The notes under the pieces are model-generated. The model did no database searches, had not been told where the DNA came from, and saw nothing but the letters and a program-made list of their open reading frames with translations. Below, in pieces: positions 61,937 to 64,000 of a stretch of DNA of 64,000 nt. Location: contig NZ_AOIS01000012.1 of the NCBI RefSeq assembly GCF_000337495.1, positions 1-64,000 on the forward strand, read 5' to 3'. The stretch is from Haloterrigena salina JCM 13891. GTDB lineage: Archaea; Halobacteriota; Halobacteria; Halobacteriales; Natrialbaceae. The translations under genes and the position numbers were made by a program. Position 1 is the first letter of the stretch, and each line of letters opens with the position of its first letter.

Positions 61937-63370
61937 ATGGACGAGTACGATCTGGTCGTGATCGGCGGCGGTTCGGGCAGTCAGGTCGCGACGGCGGCCG
62001 CCGAACGGGGCCTCGAGGCGGCCGTGATCGAGCGCGGCCCGCTCGGCGGCGCCTGCATCACGCGGGGCTGTGTCCCCTCGAAGGCGCTGATCCACCGCGC
62101 CGATATCGCGGAGTCGGCCCGCCGCGCCGAGTCGTTCGGCGTCGACGCCGCGCTCGAGGGCATCGACTACGGCGAGATGACTGCGGCGATCCACGACACG
62201 GTCTACGAGAAGGCCGACCGCCAGGAAGCGAGCCTCGAGGACGCCGAGAACGTCGCGCTCTACCGCGGCGAGGGCCGGTTCGTCGACGAGCGGACGCTCG
62301 AGGTCGATCTGAACGACGGCGGCGACGCCGAGGTCCGGGGCGACGACGTCGTCCTCGCGGTCGGGAGTCGGCCGATAGTCCCGCCGATCGACGGCCTCGA
62401 GGACGCGGATTTCCTCACGAGCGACGACGCGCTCTTCCTGGACGAACGGCCCGATTCGCTGGTCGTCGTCGGCGGTGGCTACATCGGCGCCGAACTGGGC
62501 TACTTCTTCGCCGCGGTAGGAACGGACGTCTCGATCGTCGGGCGCAGCGAGCGACTCGTCCCGCGGGAGGACGAGGCGGTCGGCGAGGTCGTGACGGAGT
62601 CGCTCGAGCGCTACTGCGACGTCTACACCGGCTACGAGGCGGCCGAAATCGGGGAGAACGATTCGGGCGTCGTCGTGACCGCCGAACCGAGCGAGGACGA
62701 CACCGACGGCGACGGCGTCGACCTCGAGGCCGACGACCTGCTGCTCGCGACGGGGCGGCGCCCGAACACGGACACACTGAACCTCGAGGCGACCGGCGTC
62801 GAGACCGACGACGGCGAGTACGTCGTCGTCGACGATCGGCTCGAGACGTCCTGCGACGGCGTCTGGGCGCTGGGCGATATCGTCGGCGAGCAGCCGTTCA
62901 AACACGCGGCGGACTACGAGGCGAAGACCGTTTCGGCGAACCTCCTCGAAGACGCCGACCGGGCGGTCGATTACGGCGCGATGCCCCACGCCGTCTTCAC
63001 CGAGCCGCAGGTCGCCAGCGTGGGGCGAACGGAGGGCGAACTCGAGGACGACGGTCGGGAGTACGAGTCGACGACGGTTCCCTTCGACGCCGCGCCGCTG
63101 GGGATGATTATGAACGCCGACGACGGGTTCGTAAAGGTGCTCGCGGCGCCCGACGGCGAGATTCTGGGCTGTCACATCGTCGGCCCGCAGGCCTCGACGC
63201 TGATCCAGGAGATCGTCACCGCGATGGACGGCGGGGGAACCGTCGACGACGTCGCCGAGCCCGTTCACGTCCACCCGGCGCTCTCCGAGGTCGTCTACGC
63301 CGCGTTCGACGACCTGTCCTCGAGTGAGTTCTCGACGGCGCCGGACTGGCGGGACGTCGGTGACGGGTAG
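61937..63370 (+). CDS. lpdA: Dihydrolipoyl dehydrogenase-type flavoprotein disulphide reductase
   Basis: A 477-residue FAD enzyme. GGGSGSQVATAAAERG is the FAD loop; the redox-active cysteines are Cys40 and Cys45 in GGACITRGCVPSK; VVGGGYIGAELGYFFA is the NAD motif; YAMP-like AMPHAVFTEPQVASVG and the C-terminal HVHPALSEVVY, with the catalytic His, complete the family set. It lacks the extra cysteines of mercuric reductase. Adjacent 2-oxoacid dehydrogenase genes are absent, so its partner is elsewhere or it reduces another disulphide. The ATG at 61937 was chosen by the FAD motif. Confidence 0.87.
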   Translation: MDEYDLVVIGGGSGSQVATAAAERGLEAAVIERGPLGGACITRGCVPSKALIHRADIAESARRAESFGVDAALEGIDYGEMTAAIHDTVYEKADRQEASLEDAENVALYRGEGRFVDERTLEVDLNDGGDAEVRGDDVVLAVGSRPIVPPIDGLEDADFLTSDDALFLDERPDSLVVVGGGYIGAELGYFFAAVGTDVSIVGRSERLVPREDEAVGEVVTESLERYCDVYTGYEAAEIGENDSGVVVTAEPSEDDTDGDGVDLEADDLLLATGRRPNTDTLNLEATGVETDDGEYVVVDDRLETSCDGVWALGDIVGEQPFKHAADYEAKTVSANLLEDADRAVDYGAMPHAVFTEPQVASVGRTEGELEDDGREYESTTVPFDAAPLGMIMNADDGFVKVLAAPDGEILGCHIVGPQASTLIQEIVTAMDGGGTVDDVAEPVHVHPALSEVVYAAFDDLSSSEFSTAPDWRDVGDG

Positions 63371-63401
63371 CTTATACGGGATAATCGCGTTCTAGCCACA
63401 G

Positions 63402-64000
63402 ATGGGCGACCGATCAGAACCGACGGAACCGCGCGACGGCGACGCGTCCGCCGCCTACGAGCGGATCGCTGACGCCGTGTTCGCACTCGACGACGAGTGG
63501 CGGTTCACCTTTCTGAACGACCGAGCCGAGCGACTGCTCGAGCGGTCCGAGAGCGAACTGCTCGGGGCGGTCGTCTGGGACGACTACGCCGACGCGTTCG
63601 AGTCGTCCCGACGAGCGTTCGAGCGCTCGTTCGAGACGCAGGAACCGGTCTCCTTCGACGCGTTCTCCCGGCCCTTCGACGCGAGGCTCGAGGGTCGCGT
63701 CCACCCCTCGGAGACGGGGATCACGGTCTGCGTGCGCGAGGTGAGCGACCGCAACGGTCGAGAGAGAGGAACCCGGGAGCGCGAGCGTGCGCTCAGGGAC
63801 GCCTACGAGGTCATCGCGGATCCGGATCGACCGTTCGACGACCAGCTCGAGGCGCTGCTGGGCGTCGTTCGACGGACGATCGGCACGGAGTACGCGGCGC
63901 TGTCGTGCGTCCACGAAGACGCCAACGAATACATCTTCGAGGTCGTCGACGCGCCCGACGGCGATCTCGAGGCGGGAGACACCGCCCCGCTCGAGGCAAC
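63402..64000 (+). CDS. PAS/GAF sensor regulator (HTH-10 type likely), 5' part only
   Basis: The first 199 residues of a frame that runs off the right edge. Residues 15-75 are a PAS domain (ERIADAVFALDDEWRFTFLN, ERLLERSESELLG), a coiled region follows, and a GAF domain seems to begin near residue 140 (DQLEALLGVVRRTIGTEYAA). Haloarchaeal proteins with this order usually end in an HTH-10 DNA-binding domain or a histidine kinase. A CTTATACG TATA element is 24-31 bases upstream of the ATG at 63402. Confidence 0.75.
   Translation, partial: MGDRSEPTEPRDGDASAAYERIADAVFALDDEWRFTFLNDRAERLLERSESELLGAVVWDDYADAFESSRRAFERSFETQEPVSFDAFSRPFDARLEGRVHPSETGITVCVREVSDRNGRERGTRERERALRDAYEVIADPDRPFDDQLEALLGVVRRTIGTEYAALSCVHEDANEYIFEVVDAPDGDLEAGDTAPLEA

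Noticed and set aside
1-64000. CRISPR arrays, rRNA genes, intact transposases or integrases
   Set aside because: No regularly spaced repeats, rRNA-like sequence or transposase/recombinase motifs were found on either strand.

Overview
This 64 kb window is chromosomal DNA from a halophilic archaeon (class Halobacteria; the gene set fits the Natrialbaceae, but genus and species cannot be fixed from the sequence alone). The evidence is a high-GC genome with strong third-position GC bias, acidic proteins, many Tat-type lipoprotein signals (twin arginine, then a short hydrophobic stretch and a lipobox cysteine), TATA boxes about 26-30 bases before start codons, and archaeal or haloarchaeal families such as L10e, SRP54, type II GAPDH, UPF0200/UPF0201, HTH-10 regulators and haloarchaeal transducers. 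The third-position bias produces long antisense reading frames over most genes; these were discarded.

Layout. 1-3.4 kb: the end of a DUF354 gene, then a decayed plasmid- or virus-type replication gene with two tiny zinc-finger genes, abutting the 3' end of a tRNA-Pro gene. 3.4-9.2 kb: BofA-like protein, a DUF7504-like protein, a Ski2-like helicase and a chemotaxis transducer. 9.3-14.9 kb: an iron/siderophore ABC locus with one permease, one ATPase and three tandem substrate-binding lipoproteins; three of the transcription starts carry a near-identical DtxR-type iron box. 15-22.8 kb: cupin, micro-ORF, CspA and an Lrp regulator, then dabB-dabA (energy-coupled inorganic carbon uptake), a TRIC-type channel and a beta-carbonic anhydrase. 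22.9-32 kb: oxidoreductase, hydrolase, HTH-10 regulator, RND exporter, an ABC-2 exporter pair and a site-2 protease. 32.5-39.6 kb: small wHTH protein, L10e, RimK-like ligase, Hsp20, GAPDH, and a pair of convergent ParA/MinD-type ATPase genes, one fused to a RecA/KaiC-like domain. 39.6-40.5 kb: an AT-rich island that ends inside a truncated gene. 40.5-47.6 kb: aminopeptidase, phosphate permease, UspA, a cupredoxin-like protein lacking copper ligands, a three-gene operon resembling bacterial quinone detoxification modules, and a GCS2 ligase. 47.7-53.4 kb: a 1054-residue exported protein with an internal thermonuclease domain, a C45 peptidase, a lipoprotein, and tRNA-Arg with a duplicated 3' end. 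53.4-64 kb: lipoproteins, UPF0200/UPF0201, a CBS-MaoC fusion, SRP54, a lone HicB-like protein, a four-helix membrane protein, a dihydrolipoyl dehydrogenase-type flavoprotein and the start of a PAS/GAF regulator.

The most interesting items are the carbon-uptake neighbourhood (dabAB, channel, carbonic anhydrase) in a halophilic archaeon, the three-gene electrophile/quinone-type operon with GTAAC operator-like repeats, the exported thermonuclease fused to repeated domains of unknown role, and the tandem substrate-binding proteins with separate iron boxes. No CRISPR array, rRNA gene, intact transposase or integrase was seen.
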